Assembly (NCBI GenBank): GCA_033032865.1 | Contig: JAWHQI010000005.1 | Coordinates: 5,108,001-5,172,000, forward strand | Length of the DNA: 64,000 nucleotides | Origin: Dactylorhiza incarnata | Taxonomy: Eukaryota > Streptophyta > Magnoliopsida > Asparagales > Orchidaceae | Direction of reading: 5' to 3' | Shown: positions 10,347 through 22,269 of the stretch, piece by piece | Layout: each line of letters opens with the position of its first letter | Position numbering within the stretch: the stretch's first letter is position 1 | Notes under the pieces: model-generated | The model's database searches: none | What the model was told of the DNA's origin: nothing | Seen by the model: the letters and a program-made list of their open reading frames with translations, nothing else | Made by a program: the position numbers and the translations under genes

Positions 10347-12005
10347 TTTGCTATATCGAGATAGACATGTACTTCCCACTATTTGAGGGTAGCTAACATA
10401 TCAGGCGCGCCCATCGTGGCCAGACTGTGGCAGTGGAACGGACTTCTCCACTATAAGGCGGCTATGCACACTACCAGACCTAAGCCTCATGTACGCCTCA
10501 ACGCTAAGAACACAACAGTGGAGCACCTGCATACTCTTGATCGCCAAACTAACTGAGTCTTATGACACAGAAGGGGTCTTGGGAAGTGAACACCAAGAAC
10601 CCAGCCCAACCGGTCATTGGCATGGAAGGGGTCTTTGGAAATAAGCACAAAGAGCCCAGCCCAACCGCCAAGATCTATCTGCCAGCTCCCGTTGGTGTGA
10701 CGACCGACGATCCTGTAGATCTGCCACAAGTAATCCTCCAACAAGGATCATTATACAACCAGGTGTAAACCATGCACATTCATGCAATTCCCATGCGCAA
10801 CATGTGCTAACAAGCACCCGAGGACTCACGAATGGAGCCTTCTTACCTTTCACATCATACAAGTTCAACCGATGCTAATTAGCATCCAAGGCCCCCAACA
10901 ACCGGGTCCTTAATATTTCACCATAAGATATAACCATATCTTATAATCCATACCAAACCATCAATATTACCCACACTGAGTTATCATGACTCTATGCAGT
11001 AGCGTGTGTATACCATGAAAATTACTCTACAAGATCCTGTAGGAATACTTGTGTGTACGACGTCATATTCATATTTTACTAGATAAGTAAGCCCGGACAT
11101 ATCACCAATATTCAATCCTCATGCACAAATCACAATATGTTCCAACATGATTAAAGCTATTAACCTTATTGAGAGGTTATCACCAATCTAAACATCTGAT
11201 AAATTGTCAAATGATGTGCGCATTTATATAAACATGTCCTTTTTACGATTCCACATAAAACTAACAATTGAAGGTTCTTGTAAGTAGACATCTCAACAGA
11301 AATAAATCTGAATTATTATCACAGGTCCATACTAGCATGTACATGATTCATACAAAATTTCGGCCCAATCGGCCATCACATTCATCATTTATATCTCCTT
11401 CAAGTTATCAAATGAAACGACAATAACTTTAATACCAATTATCCAAATATTATGAAATTCAACAGGGGTCTACATATTGCTATCAACATTGTCTCCACCA
11501 ATTTTCATGAGCAACCAACCAATATCTTGAGAAAAATCCACAAAATACTGAGATCAAAAGTGTTATGACACAGTTTCCTAAAACTAGATTTCTGGGTGCT
11601 ATAGTTGTCCAAAAATTATGATCCAACCCATTTTGGAAAGCTAACATTAAGGGCTAAAACATTCATGTTGATCCCTAAACCCAGATCCCAGTGGGTCTTA
11701 CCTAAAATTTGCTCTGAAGTAAACTGCAGAAATCTGGACAGCAAAACATAATGCACTTAACCCCTTCCAGCTTTCTGGACAGTCCACTCGAATGGACTTT
11801 TAGGGAGCTACAAGTCACTTCAGAAAATGGGTAACCTATCTTCGGAAATCTCTTTCAGAGGGCTACAACTTTCATGTTGAGCCCGAAGCCTAATTCCAGT
11901 GGGATCAAGCCTAAAAACTGGCTTTAACCTAGCTGCGCACAATTTCACCCCTTATTTACCAAGTGCAATGTTACAAATTAAAACTTTCTTTAGCAAGGGG
12001 CTATT

Positions 12006-12235
12006 ATCATCTTTATCACATAATATACAATTAAAAACCCTATTTAAAAGATGATTATTCATCATCTTTTATCACAAAATATATAATTTATAACCATACT
12101 TAGCAGGGGATTATTCATCATCTTTTATCACAAAATATATAATTTAAAACCCTACTTAACAGGGGATTATTCATCATCTTTTATCACAAAATATATAATT
12201 TAAAACCATACATAACAGGGGACTATTCATCATCT
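12006..12235. repeat. 56-bp tandem repeat, about 4 copies
   Basis: Units starting 'atcatctttta(t)cac' recur at 12006, 12061, 12117, 12173 and (partly) 12229, spaced 55-56 bp. They are AT-rich and lie inside the gypsy LTR segment. Confidence 0.9.
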
Positions 12236-13142
12236 TCCCCAAACAAAATTAGGCCATTTCACCTTCTCTCCTCCAATACTCCCTCTATAGACCGTGGATT
12301 TCCACGAAATCAAATCCTATCTCTTCCTTTTTGAAGAGAAGAAGTGATTGAAGGAACTTTTGCGGCAATCGGTGCCCTAAAAAGAAAGATCCGGCTTGGT
12401 ATTTTCCTAGGAAGCTCCATTAGCTCACAAGCCAAGCTCTTTTGAGCTCAACACCTCTCCTAATTTTCTCTATGATCTAGCACCAAGGGAGAGGGGTCGG
12501 AAGTTACCTTATTTTTTGGCCATGGTTCAAGCTCATCTTCATGGTAGCGGGGTGGTGGTCGGCCAAGCTCCAAACCTTCTCCAAGCTTGCTCCTTCAATA
12601 ACCCTAAGTTAAAACTTTGAGGTGTGGGGAAGAAGACGAAGAAAAGAAGAAGATGAATCTGAGAAGTGTCATCCCTTTTGGCTTAAGAGAGAAGAGAGTA
12701 TGTGATTTGATTTGCATTAATAAGCCTTTAAATGGCCAAACCCTTCTCCAAGAAATGCATTGAAACTCTAATCTTTGGTGTCAGCCTCCTATTGGACATC
12801 AACTCCACTACATCCTTATTTTATGCCATTTAAGCCACCCACCATGGGAAAAGTCACGGGCACAGATTCAACCATTATCGCTGGTGCTAGCTAAAGCTAA
12901 CGCCGACGCTAGCTCCCTGCTACCAATTCTTTGTCATTCGCTTTCTAACTTCAAGGGGTGAGGGTTACACCCACTTCGGTAGATTTTAACATAGACTTTT
13001 CCTGTCGACATTTCAACACGCTAGCGCCAGCGGTAGCGCTACCGCCGGGCGCTAGTGATCCTACCAACACTCCTCCCCGTCAATATTAAGTGTCAACAAA
13101 AAGTTATCCCTTCCCGTCGATATTTAACTTAGAAGTAACTCT

Positions 13143-13490
13143 CTCTCTCTCCCTCCCGTCGATCGACGGGATGGGATGTCGATCGATGGGATGGGAGTTA
13201 GACTTTACCTTAGAAGTTTTGACAGATTTGAACTCCCTCTATCTCTCTCTCATCGATCGACGGGACAGGATGTTGATCGATGGGACGGAAGATCGATTCT
13301 TACTTAGAATCACAACATAAGCACTCCCCCTATCTCTGTCCCGTCAATTGACAGGATGGGATGTCGATCGATGGGACAGAAGATCGATTCTTACTTAGAA
13401 TCACAACATAAGCACTCCCTCTATCTCTCACCCGCCGATCGACAGGACGGGATGTCAATCGACGGGACGGGAGGTCGATTCTTACTTAGA
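13143..13490. repeat. ~92-bp tandem repeat with GTCGATCGAC palindromes, 4 copies
   Basis: Four units at about 13155, 13250, 13342 and 13432, spacing 91-94 bp. Each carries a palindrome near cccgtcgatcgacggg followed about 12 bases later by tcgatcgatggga. The palindromes vary but mostly stay self-complementary. Confidence 0.85.
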
Positions 13491-13639
13491 AATTTCCACA
13501 ATTTCTTCTAAACTACCAAAACATTCTACCAGATCTCAAACTTTACCACCCCAGGGTCCTAGGGCTTCGTCCGAGTCTGAGTCAACCTCCGGTGACACAA
13601 AACACTTATGAGGGGCCTAGCGCAAACTGGGATGTTACA

Positions 13640-13757
13640 TTATGTAGTAATGATATTTTGGTTCATTGTATATTTGTTTGTACTCAATTTTATGTCTCAG
13701 TATGATTGAAATCACTTAAAACTATTTGTAAAATTTGTTAAGATAAATAGGGGAGAT
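13640..13757 (+). mobile_element. 3' interior end and PPT of a copia B-family element
   Basis: A short non-coding stretch ending in the purine tract aaataggggagat (13745-13757) directly before the LTR at 13758. The same context (gttaagacaaatagggggagat) precedes the 3' LTR of copia B3, so this is the 3' end of an interior in plus orientation. Confidence 0.75.
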
Positions 13758-13852
13758 TGTTGGGAAAAACACCATTTGATTTATCTTACAAATTATATAC
13801 AAGTGATTTCATTATCTATGATTTATTATCCATATTGTATAAAGTGGGTAAT

Positions 13853-15453
13853 TGATGGGCAAAACGGCAAGTGCACTGGTCGCTCAATTAATATAAAATG
13901 GGAGTGAATCCCCAAGTATCGATCTCAAAGGAACACGGTAAGGTGGAGTTATCTATCGAGGAAGGACTTGAGATTGAAGTCCTTTAGGTCAGATTGATTG
14001 CGGAAAAAGGATTGATTTGGATTGTGGAAAATAAAAGAAAACAACTACTCAACTACTCCTTGCAGGCCTTGAGCGCACAACTTTGCTAGGAGGGATGGAA
14101 ACTACGTAGGCCTTGAACGCACTACTTTGCAAGGGCGGATGGATGAGTAGGCAAGCAGATGGAATGGGTCGCACCAGAGAAATTGAGGGTCGCAAGCACC
14201 TCGTCGCAAAGCACGCCACTAACAATCGCTAGTGCGGCACACGAACGTTATGGCGGGATGGAGGATGGAATGGGGCGCTCCTCATTAAAATAGGCCACAG
14301 AGATATTTCACATAGACATAAAATATACTAAATGACATAGCAAGATTTAGCATACATTATCCATACACACAAATAATAGAGGAAAAATAGTATTACAATA
14401 TGAAGGGGGTGAGATTACAACCAAAGGGGCGGAGACTCATCAGAGGTTCACGGCCGGAATCTAGGGTTGTCATTCCTTGTCCAAGCTCAGGCTCCTACTG
14501 CCGTCCGGGGTACGGAGAGGAGTTGTCACTTCCTTCTAGTTTACCCGTATTCTCCGTCAATCATCTTCACTTCTAACCTCGCCGGAGAACTTCATATATG
14601 CAGCAAACCATCCATCGAAATGGAGGTTTGGAGGTGCATCAATAATGGAGGAGGACAAAAGGATGCTCTGGCTATGGATTTGCAAGAGAATGGCGGCCGG
14701 AGCTCCTCCCGAAGGTGGGCAGTGATGGAGAGGCGAAGATGGCGGACTGGAGCTCGAAAAAATGGCGGGGGAGATTAATAATCCGATCCCTTAGGTCGAA
14801 TGAACATGCGGTTTAAATAGAGGCGTTAATTTTAAGAAACGCACGATCAAAATGCAAGACCGTGCATTTTGGGACGTGCGATTGACAGAGATAAACAGTG
14901 CCTGCAGCTACAGGAAGGTTGTGTGTTTTTGTTCATGCACGAGCGAAATGCTCATGCGCGACCAAAAACGCACGGGGTAAGACAAGCTTTAGATTGTGCC
15001 GGCATCCAGGTAGGTCGTGCATTTTCCTTCACGCACGATTGGATTCAATCGCGTGTTAAGGATAACGCATGATGAGCATCATCATAAACAGCTATGAGTA
15101 AATTGCATGATCGCTTTGATCGTGCCTCAACAATAATCGCACGGTCGTGCGATTTACCCAGACTGCAATGCTCAGCTCATGGGCATAGTCCACCCACAAT
15201 CAAAATCCAAGCACCAACCACACAGAAAATAAGACAAACATTCAAAATAATAGCAGGAAAGGCATGGGGAACCCATAGAGGCATACCCCCAGCAAAGAAT
15301 GTGCAATTGCACACCCCGCTAGGCGATAAGAGTGCACTATGTGTGAAGTGATAGCTAAAGCAGATAAGTGCATTTTAACGCTAAAAGTGTAGTGCGCGAG
15401 TGAGAAAACAGGCCCAGATGAGTCTAAAAACCCTATATAATCGGGACTCATCA
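13853..15453 (-). repeat. 3' LTR of the Athila-like element (1601 bp)
   Basis: TGATGGGC...ACTCATCA. A TATA-like CTATTTAAAC (minus strand) lies at 14811-14820. Immediately upstream in element direction (14840-15165) is a cluster of short motifs built from CGTGCATTTT, GCACGATC and CGTGCG in both orientations. A short stretch at 14467-14778 is open on the plus strand, but is antisense U5-side sequence and is repeated in the other LTR. Confidence 0.93.
14840..15165. repeat. CGTGCATTTT/GCACGATC motif cluster in Athila-like LTR U3
   Basis: Recurring gtgcattttg, gcacgatc, gtgcgatt and their complements, repeated at 27330-27645 in the other LTR. It lies directly upstream of the TATA-like box. Confidence 0.8.
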
Positions 15454-17270
15454 CACCCCCAGACTTAACCATTTGCTCGTCCTGAGCAAATCATCCCTTA
15501 AGCGGACAAGAAAAATGGAAGCTGACATAGAAATTGTAAAGCGGAGTACCATGCGAGGTCGCATGCTCATGCGCATAGAAATTCAGTAATTGAAATTTCT
15601 AATTATACATATTAGTCAATAATTTTCTAGGAGCATATTTATATATTACATTTACTTAAAAATTAAATCACAGTTAATCATCTTGTCATGCATAGGAAGA
15701 AAGTAAACGGATCGCTAAGGTGAGCATTGCCAATGATCGGGGCTCGGGACAAACACCATTGAAATCCATCAATGTCGGTGGCCATAAGCTTGCCCGTTCG
15801 CACTCTCACCATGACACTGGTTTGACTCAAACGAGCGAATCAATAGGACTTTAGGTTTAAGACGGGGCTTGGGTTAAGGCGAGGTAAACAAAGATAAACA
15901 AGAGGGCTTAAAGCACCTAAACCCAAATGAGCTCGCACAAAATAAACTATCCAAGCACCACAATAAACATGTGGGTGCACCACACCCCCAGACTTAGACT
16001 TGACTACATGGGTGTGTGCACCGCCTACTCCCAAAACACATATCCACAAAAATTTTCATTTATAACCTTTTCATGTCTTTTTTTTCTTATTTCATTTATC
16101 ATCATTTTTTTTCAACTTGATTCTTATCACAATATTTTTTCAGCAAATAAATATTTTGGAGCACAACCACATATCGACACAACTTCAGCACATCAACACC
16201 CCAAATAAAATATAAAACAAATTAGAGCTCAAATAGGGGTGTGCGGCTAGGCATGGCTTTTAAGCTTTGGTGAGATAAAAGTGGGGCTGAATCAAAGAGC
16301 GGGTAGGCACAACTGGGATAACAAGGATAGAGTGATATGAATGGGCACCAAGGCTCAACCGGGCCAAAATGATGGCCTACGTCACATTCGCGTGATTGAC
16401 TAATTGCATACCCATGCTTTAATAATCGCTTGGGGCAAGTTCTTAGCCACCGAGAAAGATTATCCTTCCTCCCGACTCGAGCAATACGAGGCTAACGAAC
16501 GTCTACACACACTCCTATGCTACCGTTTGATTCGTGCCGGAATCACAAATTTTTGAGTATAGTAAACAACATCTACGCTAATAGAAAGATATAAACTAAA
16601 AGCATAAAAAGAAATTGAATCTACACAAATTTCTATGCGAGACATGAGAACTCGACTAGGAGCACCATAGGAGTCAACATTTTACTCTGACTCTCAATCC
16701 TAATCCAGCACAAAGATTTTCCCAATCACACAAAAGAAATGAGTTGAACTCGTAACGCGCCTACGGCTAAGTGCACGCTAAAGTGGGTGCTGTGGTGTGC
16801 GATGAAGATGAACAAATAATATAACTGAAACAAAATACTTCTAGCATGTAGTGAGATGTGCCCGTGCAGTGGGTAACAAATACAACAACTATCCCCCATA
16901 CTTAATCTAAACATTCCAATACAAGATATATAATACAGTCTAAGGTAAAAGCTAGGGGAAGAGAAGTTACCCAATGCTCAGAAGTTAGCATACCAGAATA
17001 TTGGTGTTAGTACTAAGAACCCACTCCCATGTCCGCCAAACAAGAAAATCCCCGCGCACCTGCAGGAAAAAGACTCCAAGCAAAGATATAAAATGCTAAA
17101 TAATTAGCATAATAGCACAATAAAACAAAAAGATTTTGGTTGTCTCCCAACAACGCTTTTGCTTACCGTCCTTAAGCTGGACTAAATACCTGTATTAAGC
17201 AGTTTATATAAATGTCTAAGCATAAAGCAAAAACTAATAAATCCTAATTATTACATGCACCCCAAAATGA
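15454..17270 (-). other. Non-coding interior and PPT of the Athila-like element
   Basis: The PPT (TCTGGGGGTG in element direction) lies at 15454-15463, followed by a perfect 8-bp hairpin (15471-15491, stems atttgctc/gagcaaat). PPT-like cccccagactta and cccccatactta also occur near 15980 and 16893 without such a hairpin. The rest is AT-rich with no supported ORF. Confidence 0.7.
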
Positions 17271-18548
17271 TCAACTGTAAGTTGATTTAAAGTAGTAACT
17301 GAAAATGAAAGAAATGGGTCCGAAGACCCAAAAGCAGCTCTCAAGAGGATCAGGAGCCTTCCATCTCCATATTTCATCCTTCTTCATCCTCTTCCTCTCC
17401 TCCAATCGGTGGTCATGGATGAAGTAGCACTTACAACCCTGCACCCAGTCTTTCAAGGAAAACGCAGGCAATGATGATGAGGTGGAATAGGCGATTGATT
17501 TCATCATTGCTATCTGCTTTCCTTTCCACGACTGCCACTCAGAATCACCCAAAAATGGGTCCAAAAATTCATGCACCTGCAGGGGGATATATGAAATATC
17601 CGAAATTGAAGCAGGAGAGGGAGCAGGAAGGATGAATTCATCAATATCAGCATTATTAGAATGATGATTAGGAAATAAAATGGACAAAGAACTAAAAGAA
17701 TCAAACACAGGAGGATTTGCCTCGGTGTCACTCCCATGAGGTTCCACAAAAGACTCATTGTCGACTGCATTAAGAGCACCGTAGGATGAATATGAGCAGC
17801 TAGGAAGTTCGGTGATGAGTTGGACCTTCTCTTCCGGTGATGAGGTAGAAACCTCCTCACTAGGGAAAATATCCTCCTCAGTGCAACTCGGCACAGCTTC
17901 GGGCTCCATAGCTCATCCTGCACATCTAGAAATTCGACAATAAGAGCTGAATATACATGCATACTGATACAAGCTAATATTTGAGTAGAAACAGGACTCA
18001 AGATAGAGTCCGATACGAGTGAAGAAATATCCTCAGATACAGAATCCACAGGAAAGGATGGAACAATAGAGGAAGAAAACTCCAAAATATCATCGTAGTG
18101 ATCAACATCGATGCTAGTGGACACATGTGTCATGCTCCCATGAGGACACAGGGGCATGTCATATATGTCCTCAATGATTGAAGGAGCAGTGTGATAAGGA
18201 AATGGTGGAATGGTGAAGAGTTCTGACTCATCATCCTCTTCCAATTGCAATTTCCATTCCTCACAGTCCTTCAATGTGAGATCAAAATTTCGACAGCACA
18301 AGCATCGCTTCCCGGTACATTTTGACCATGGAGAGGCCAAACCACCCGACGTAGGCGATGCTCGAAATGGGGACACATAATTATAATAGCTAGGTTCATT
18401 GTATGAAGATCTAGATTCTCCATACGATGAACCATATGGATTATAATTATGGCTTCCTGAATAACAGTCATCGCTAGAATAATTAAATGATTCACACCAT
18501 CTACATTGTTGATAGGCATACGTAGTGGTGCAAAGAAGGATTCACAAA
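17271..18548 (-). pseudogene. Acidic ORF of unknown function in the Athila-like element (frameshifted)
   Basis: Two overlapping minus-strand frames (to 18376, and 17271-17909) appear to be one ORF broken by a frameshift near 17915. Downstream of the break, one frame turns into hydrophobic nonsense while the other continues an acidic, Ser-rich protein. Reading upstream to the stop at about 18549 adds a segment with CRWC and further Cys (DDC, then CLCC) and a Tyr/Asn/Ser-rich stretch (residues such as NYNPYGSSYGE). There is no gag or pol motif. The Cys pattern recalls small 5' ORFs of some Athila/Tat elements, which is inference. Total length would be about 420 codons. The function is unknown. 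Confidence 0.5.
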
Positions 18549-18721
18549 TAACTCAGTATGCACGAAGGAAAAATTAAATCAATCAGAAACTTGATTTTTG
18601 AAAAACTTAAAAATAGGTAAAAAGTGAATTTATAAAGACTAAATTCAAACAAATGTGATATACAAATGGAAAAGAACTTTATCTCTTGTCGCTCTCTCTC
18701 AAGTAACTCACACGACTGTGT

Positions 18722-18739
18722 TCCCCGGCAACGGTGCCA
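18722..18739 (-). promoter_or_regulatory. PBS of the Athila-like element (tRNA-Asp type)
   Basis: Minus strand reads TGGCACCGTTGCCGGGGA, one mismatch from the TGGCGCCGTTGCCGGGGA typical of Athila elements. It lies six bases from the LTR end at 18746. Confidence 0.9.
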
Positions 18740-18745
18740 GGAACT

Positions 18746-19657
18746 TGATGCGTAAAATGGCAAGTGCACCGATCGCTCAAGTAATATAAAATGGGAGTGA
18801 ATCCCCGAGTATCGATCTCAAAGGAACACGGTAAGGTGGAGTTATCTATCGAGGAAGGACTTGAGATTGAAGTCCTTTAGGTCGGATGGATTGCGGAAAA
18901 AGGATTGATTTGGATTGTGGAAAATAAAAGAAAACAACTACTCAACTACTCCTATGCAGGCCTTGAGCGCACTGCTTCGCTAGGCATGACGGAAACTACG
19001 TAGGCCTTGAACGCACTACTTCGCAAGGGTGGATGGACGAGTAGGCAAGCGGATGGAATGGGTCACACCGACGGAATTGAGGTTTGCAAGCACCTCATCG
19101 CAAAGCACGCCACTAGCAATTGCTAGTGCAATACACAAACGTTATGGCGGGATGAAGGATGAAATGGGGCGCTCCTCACTAAAATAAGCCACAGAGATAT
19201 TTCACATAGACATAAAATATACTAAATGGCATAGCAAGATTTAGCATACATTATCCATACACACAAATAATAGAGGAAAAACAGTACTACAATATGAAGG
19301 GGGTGAGATTACAACCAAAGGGGCAGAGAATCATTGGAGGTTCACGGCCGAAATCTAGGGTTATCAATCCTTGTCCAAGCTCAGGCTCCAACTGCCTTCC
19401 GGGGTATGGAGAGGAGTTGTCACTTCCTTCTAGTTAACCTGTTTTCTCCGTCAATCATCTTTACTTCTAACCTCGCCGGAGAACTTCATGTATGCAGCAA
19501 AGCATCCCTCGAAATGGTGGTTTGGAGGTGCATCAACAATAGAGGAGGCCAAAAGGATGCTCCAGCTTTGGATTTGCAAGAGAATGGCGGCCAAAGCTCC
19601 TCCCAAAGGTGGGCAGTGATGGAGATGCGAAGGGGGCAGACTAGAGCTCGAAAAAAT
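18746..19657 (-). repeat. 5' LTR of the Athila-like element, left part
   Basis: Homologous to 13853-14757. It starts TGATGCGT and is broken at 19657 by copia C. The target aaaat is duplicated at 19653-19657 and 27251-27255. The remainder is at 27256-27951, giving about 1608 bp joined against 1601 bp for the other LTR. Confidence 0.92.
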
Positions 19658-20727
19658 TGTTGGAACATGGTCTTCCGCATCTCCTAGGTTTTAGAATAAC
19701 AAATCCTATGTGTATTTGATCTTGTGTGTTTAAGTGTGCAGGAAAACAAAGTTCACATGACTCAAGGATGGTTGTCCCCAAAATTGAGGTCAGAATTCCA
19801 ACATGGCCACTAGCACCGGCGGTAGCGATAACGCCTGGCGCTAGCGATGATTAGCGCGATTCCGACAGTGTTTTTAGAAGGAGCTAGCGCCTGGTGGTAG
19901 CTACTAGCGCTGGCGGTAGCATGCCGCACAAGAGGCATAGAGCAAAATGTTGCCGCGGATTGAAGATCCTGCAGCGCAAAATGTTACTTAATCAGGGATA
20001 GCGCCGGCGGTAGCGCTGAGGCTATAAAATGGACACTTTGACTCCGTCTTCATCATCCTCTAGATATCCCAAATTCCAGAGCCTCGTGCCACAGCATAGA
20101 GAGGAGAGTTCGGAGAGATACTCCCACAAATCCATAAAGCCTTAAGGAGATCCGTGGAGAAGATTTCAACACGCGTCATTATCGTGATGAAAGACCGCAT
20201 CGACTACAATCATACTTTGCGTCTTCGTCTACTTCTCCAAGAGATCCACATAGAGGGAGTTTTTATATTATTGTCTTTTCATTTCATATCTTTTCTGTAA
20301 TCGTTTAGTGAAATTCGCCTCGTGTTGGCGACTAGGTCTGGGTAGGACTTAGGGCTGAAATTTGCCTCGTGTTGGCGACTAGGTCTCGGGTGTAGTTCTA
20401 GGGGGTGATCGAGGCCATATCCGGGGAAGGGTTGGCTAGAGCGGCTTGAGGCCGTATCCGGGGAAGGATCGGCTAAAGCCAACCGGTTCGTGGGGATACG
20501 AGTCAGTATAGAAAACAAAAAGAGTCTTTCTAAATCGCCTCCGATCTCTAGCGCCATTGAAATCAAGTTTTGTAAAACTTATTTAATATCAATAAAGCTT
20601 GTTACCTTTTTGTTTTACTTGACTTCTTGTTTTAATATTGCAATTTTCCAAAGTTTTTCTAAATAAAATCTAAAGTTTTTTTAAAACCCTTATTCACCCC
20701 CCTCTAAGGGCGCCTACCGATCCAACA
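19658..20727 (+). repeat. 5' LTR of copia C (1070 bp)
   Basis: Begins TGTTGGAACATGG and ends CCAACA, followed two bases later by the PBS. U3 carries a cluster of gcgctagcg/ggcggtagc motifs (19806-20018) that ends just before the TATA box. Near its end is the ttattcacccccctctaag segment common to plant copia LTRs. Confidence 0.95.
20022..20029 (+). promoter_or_regulatory. TATA box of copia C LTR
   Basis: ctataaaa directly downstream of the motif cluster, duplicated at about 26544-26551 in the 3' LTR. Confidence 0.75.
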
Positions 20728-20729
20728 AG

Positions 20730-20741
20730 TGGTATCAGAGC
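20730..20741 (+). promoter_or_regulatory. PBS of copia C
   Basis: tggtatcagagc, complementary to initiator tRNA-Met, two bases after the LTR end. Confidence 0.93.
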
Positions 20742-20775
20742 AGGTTATTCCAAATCGGCTTAACAACCAGGAATA

Positions 20776-22269
20776 ATGGCGTCTCATGATCTCGCTTCTA
20801 CTAGTGGGGTAAATTTTTATGAAGAAGAAAAATCTCCTAAACCACCTTTATTCGAAGGGAAAAATTATAAAGGGTGGAAATTATTAATGGAAAAATTTAT
20901 TAAAAACTTAGATATCAATGCATGGGATATAGCAATAGTCAGACCAGCGGACGAATCAAATAAACAAGAGCGTCACCTAAATGCAAAAGCTATGCATTAT
21001 ATTTTTTGTGCTTTATCCCAAGATATTTTCAAATTAATATATTGTTTTTCTAGTGCATACAAAGTATGGAAATTTCTTGAAGAAATGTATGATTCTCCTT
21101 CTACAGATATGGAACAATCGCAAGAACCGGAGAATATGCAAGCTTACACAAGTCTTCAAGAATGCTCCTCTCATGACGGATCAATAGAGCAAACATCAAA
21201 TGAAAAAGAAGAAGAAGTACCGTCTTCGGAAGAGGAGTGCCAAAAAGATTTAAAAGAAACCATATGTTCAAATCATGCCTCTCCTGAAAGCAATGTAAGG
21301 AAATCAAATCCCATCTTTTGGAATTCTATTTCTACTTTACAATTGCTACAAATTACAAAGCGCAAACTTAAGAAATTAAAAAATGCAAATTGCAAATTGC
21401 GCTTAGAAAATAAAAATTTAAAGGCAAAAATTAATGAACAATCAAATTCAAATTTATCTACTTCTATTCATGGTTCTTTAGTTGAAAACACTACACCTTG
21501 TATGGAATTTGATGACTTAAAAGAAAAATGCAAGGATCTTGAAAAGGAACTTCTTTGTATAAAAGAACAAAATAAAAAACTATGTTTAGAAAATTCATCT
21601 TTGGAAAATGATTGTGCTAAGTGTAAAGAATATAAAATTGAAATTAAAGAGATGGATGAAACATTTGATGAATATAGAGACAACTATCAAGATCATATTG
21701 ATTCAATTGTTTCCACTCTTAAAAATAGCACAATCGCTTATAATAAAGCTAGATATAATTTAAAGATTAAAAATAATGAATTAAAAACTAAAATCAACTT
21801 GCTTAAGGAAATCATAAAGAAAAATTCTCAAAACATACATTCTCAATATAATGCAAAATCCAAAAGCAAGTTGAATATGATTTCTCAAAACGTGAATAAG
21901 CTAAACTATGGAAATAAAAAACATCAAAAGATTGTAAATGAAATTCCAAAACACTATCATCATCATTTACAATATCAATCTTCTCCCAACGAAAAATTAA
22001 ATGTTCACAAATTTCCTATGAAAAATACTTTCAATAATCATTACAATCATAATCATCAATATAAAGATTATCATAATGGAAATTTGACATATAAGAATAA
22101 CATTAAACCAAAGCTTGAATGGAGGCCCAAAATTAAAAATGAAACATTAACTTCATATGAAAGGACCCATTCATCACTAACTACCCACAAACATACACGA
22201 TATATTTGGGTACCCAAAGGAACCACCACACTTGGTCCCCTTTGGATACCTAAATCTCTTATTCATTAG
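20776..22269 (+). CDS. Gag protein of copia C (gag only, no zinc knuckle)
   Basis: A 497-residue protein starting at an ATG 34 bp after the PBS. Residues about 25-110 form the plant copia gag domain (FEGKNYKGWKLLMEKFIK; then LNAKAMHYIF-type and KVWKFLEEMY-type motifs). An acidic linker follows. Residues about 190-360 are strongly Lys/Glu/Leu/Asn-rich with heptad spacing, probably coiled coil. A basic His/Asn-rich part lies at about 390-450. The end has RYIWVPKGTT and WIPK, recalling the segment just before protease in sirevirus Gag-Pol. No CCHC zinc knuckle is visible, which is unusual; the His/Asn-rich part may replace its nucleic-acid role (inference). The frame is open, so it may have been under selection or is young. 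The gene ends in TAG and no pol follows. Confidence 0.85.
   Translation: MASHDLASTSGVNFYEEEKSPKPPLFEGKNYKGWKLLMEKFIKNLDINAWDIAIVRPADESNKQERHLNAKAMHYIFCALSQDIFKLIYCFSSAYKVWKFLEEMYDSPSTDMEQSQEPENMQAYTSLQECSSHDGSIEQTSNEKEEEVPSSEEECQKDLKETICSNHASPESNVRKSNPIFWNSISTLQLLQITKRKLKKLKNANCKLRLENKNLKAKINEQSNSNLSTSIHGSLVENTTPCMEFDDLKEKCKDLEKELLCIKEQNKKLCLENSSLENDCAKCKEYKIEIKEMDETFDEYRDNYQDHIDSIVSTLKNSTIAYNKARYNLKIKNNELKTKINLLKEIIKKNSQNIHSQYNAKSKSKLNMISQNVNKLNYGNKKHQKIVNEIPKHYHHHLQYQSSPNEKLNVHKFPMKNTFNNHYNHNHQYKDYHNGNLTYKNNIKPKLEWRPKIKNETLTSYERTHSSLTTHKHTRYIWVPKGTTTLGPLWIPKSLIH

Larger units (their letters stand above)
10347..13639 (-). repeat. Gypsy long-LTR segment, G2
   Basis: Non-coding sequence ending GGGATGTTACA at 13639, the usual reversed start (TGTAACATCCC) of the long-LTR gypsy elements here. 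Part of it (about 10470-10545) resembles 51500-51570 in another gypsy LTR. It contains a 56-bp tandem array (12006-12235), a ~92-bp array with GTCGATCGAC palindromes (13143-13490) and GCTAGCG-type motifs (12878-12918, 13018-13060). The left end is lost at copia B1. Only short spurious ORFs are present. Confidence 0.65.

Noticed and set aside
15980..16905. Further PPT-like sites (near 15983 and 16893) in the Athila-like interior
   Set aside because: They match cccccagactta or cccccatactta but lack the hairpin and are not next to an LTR.
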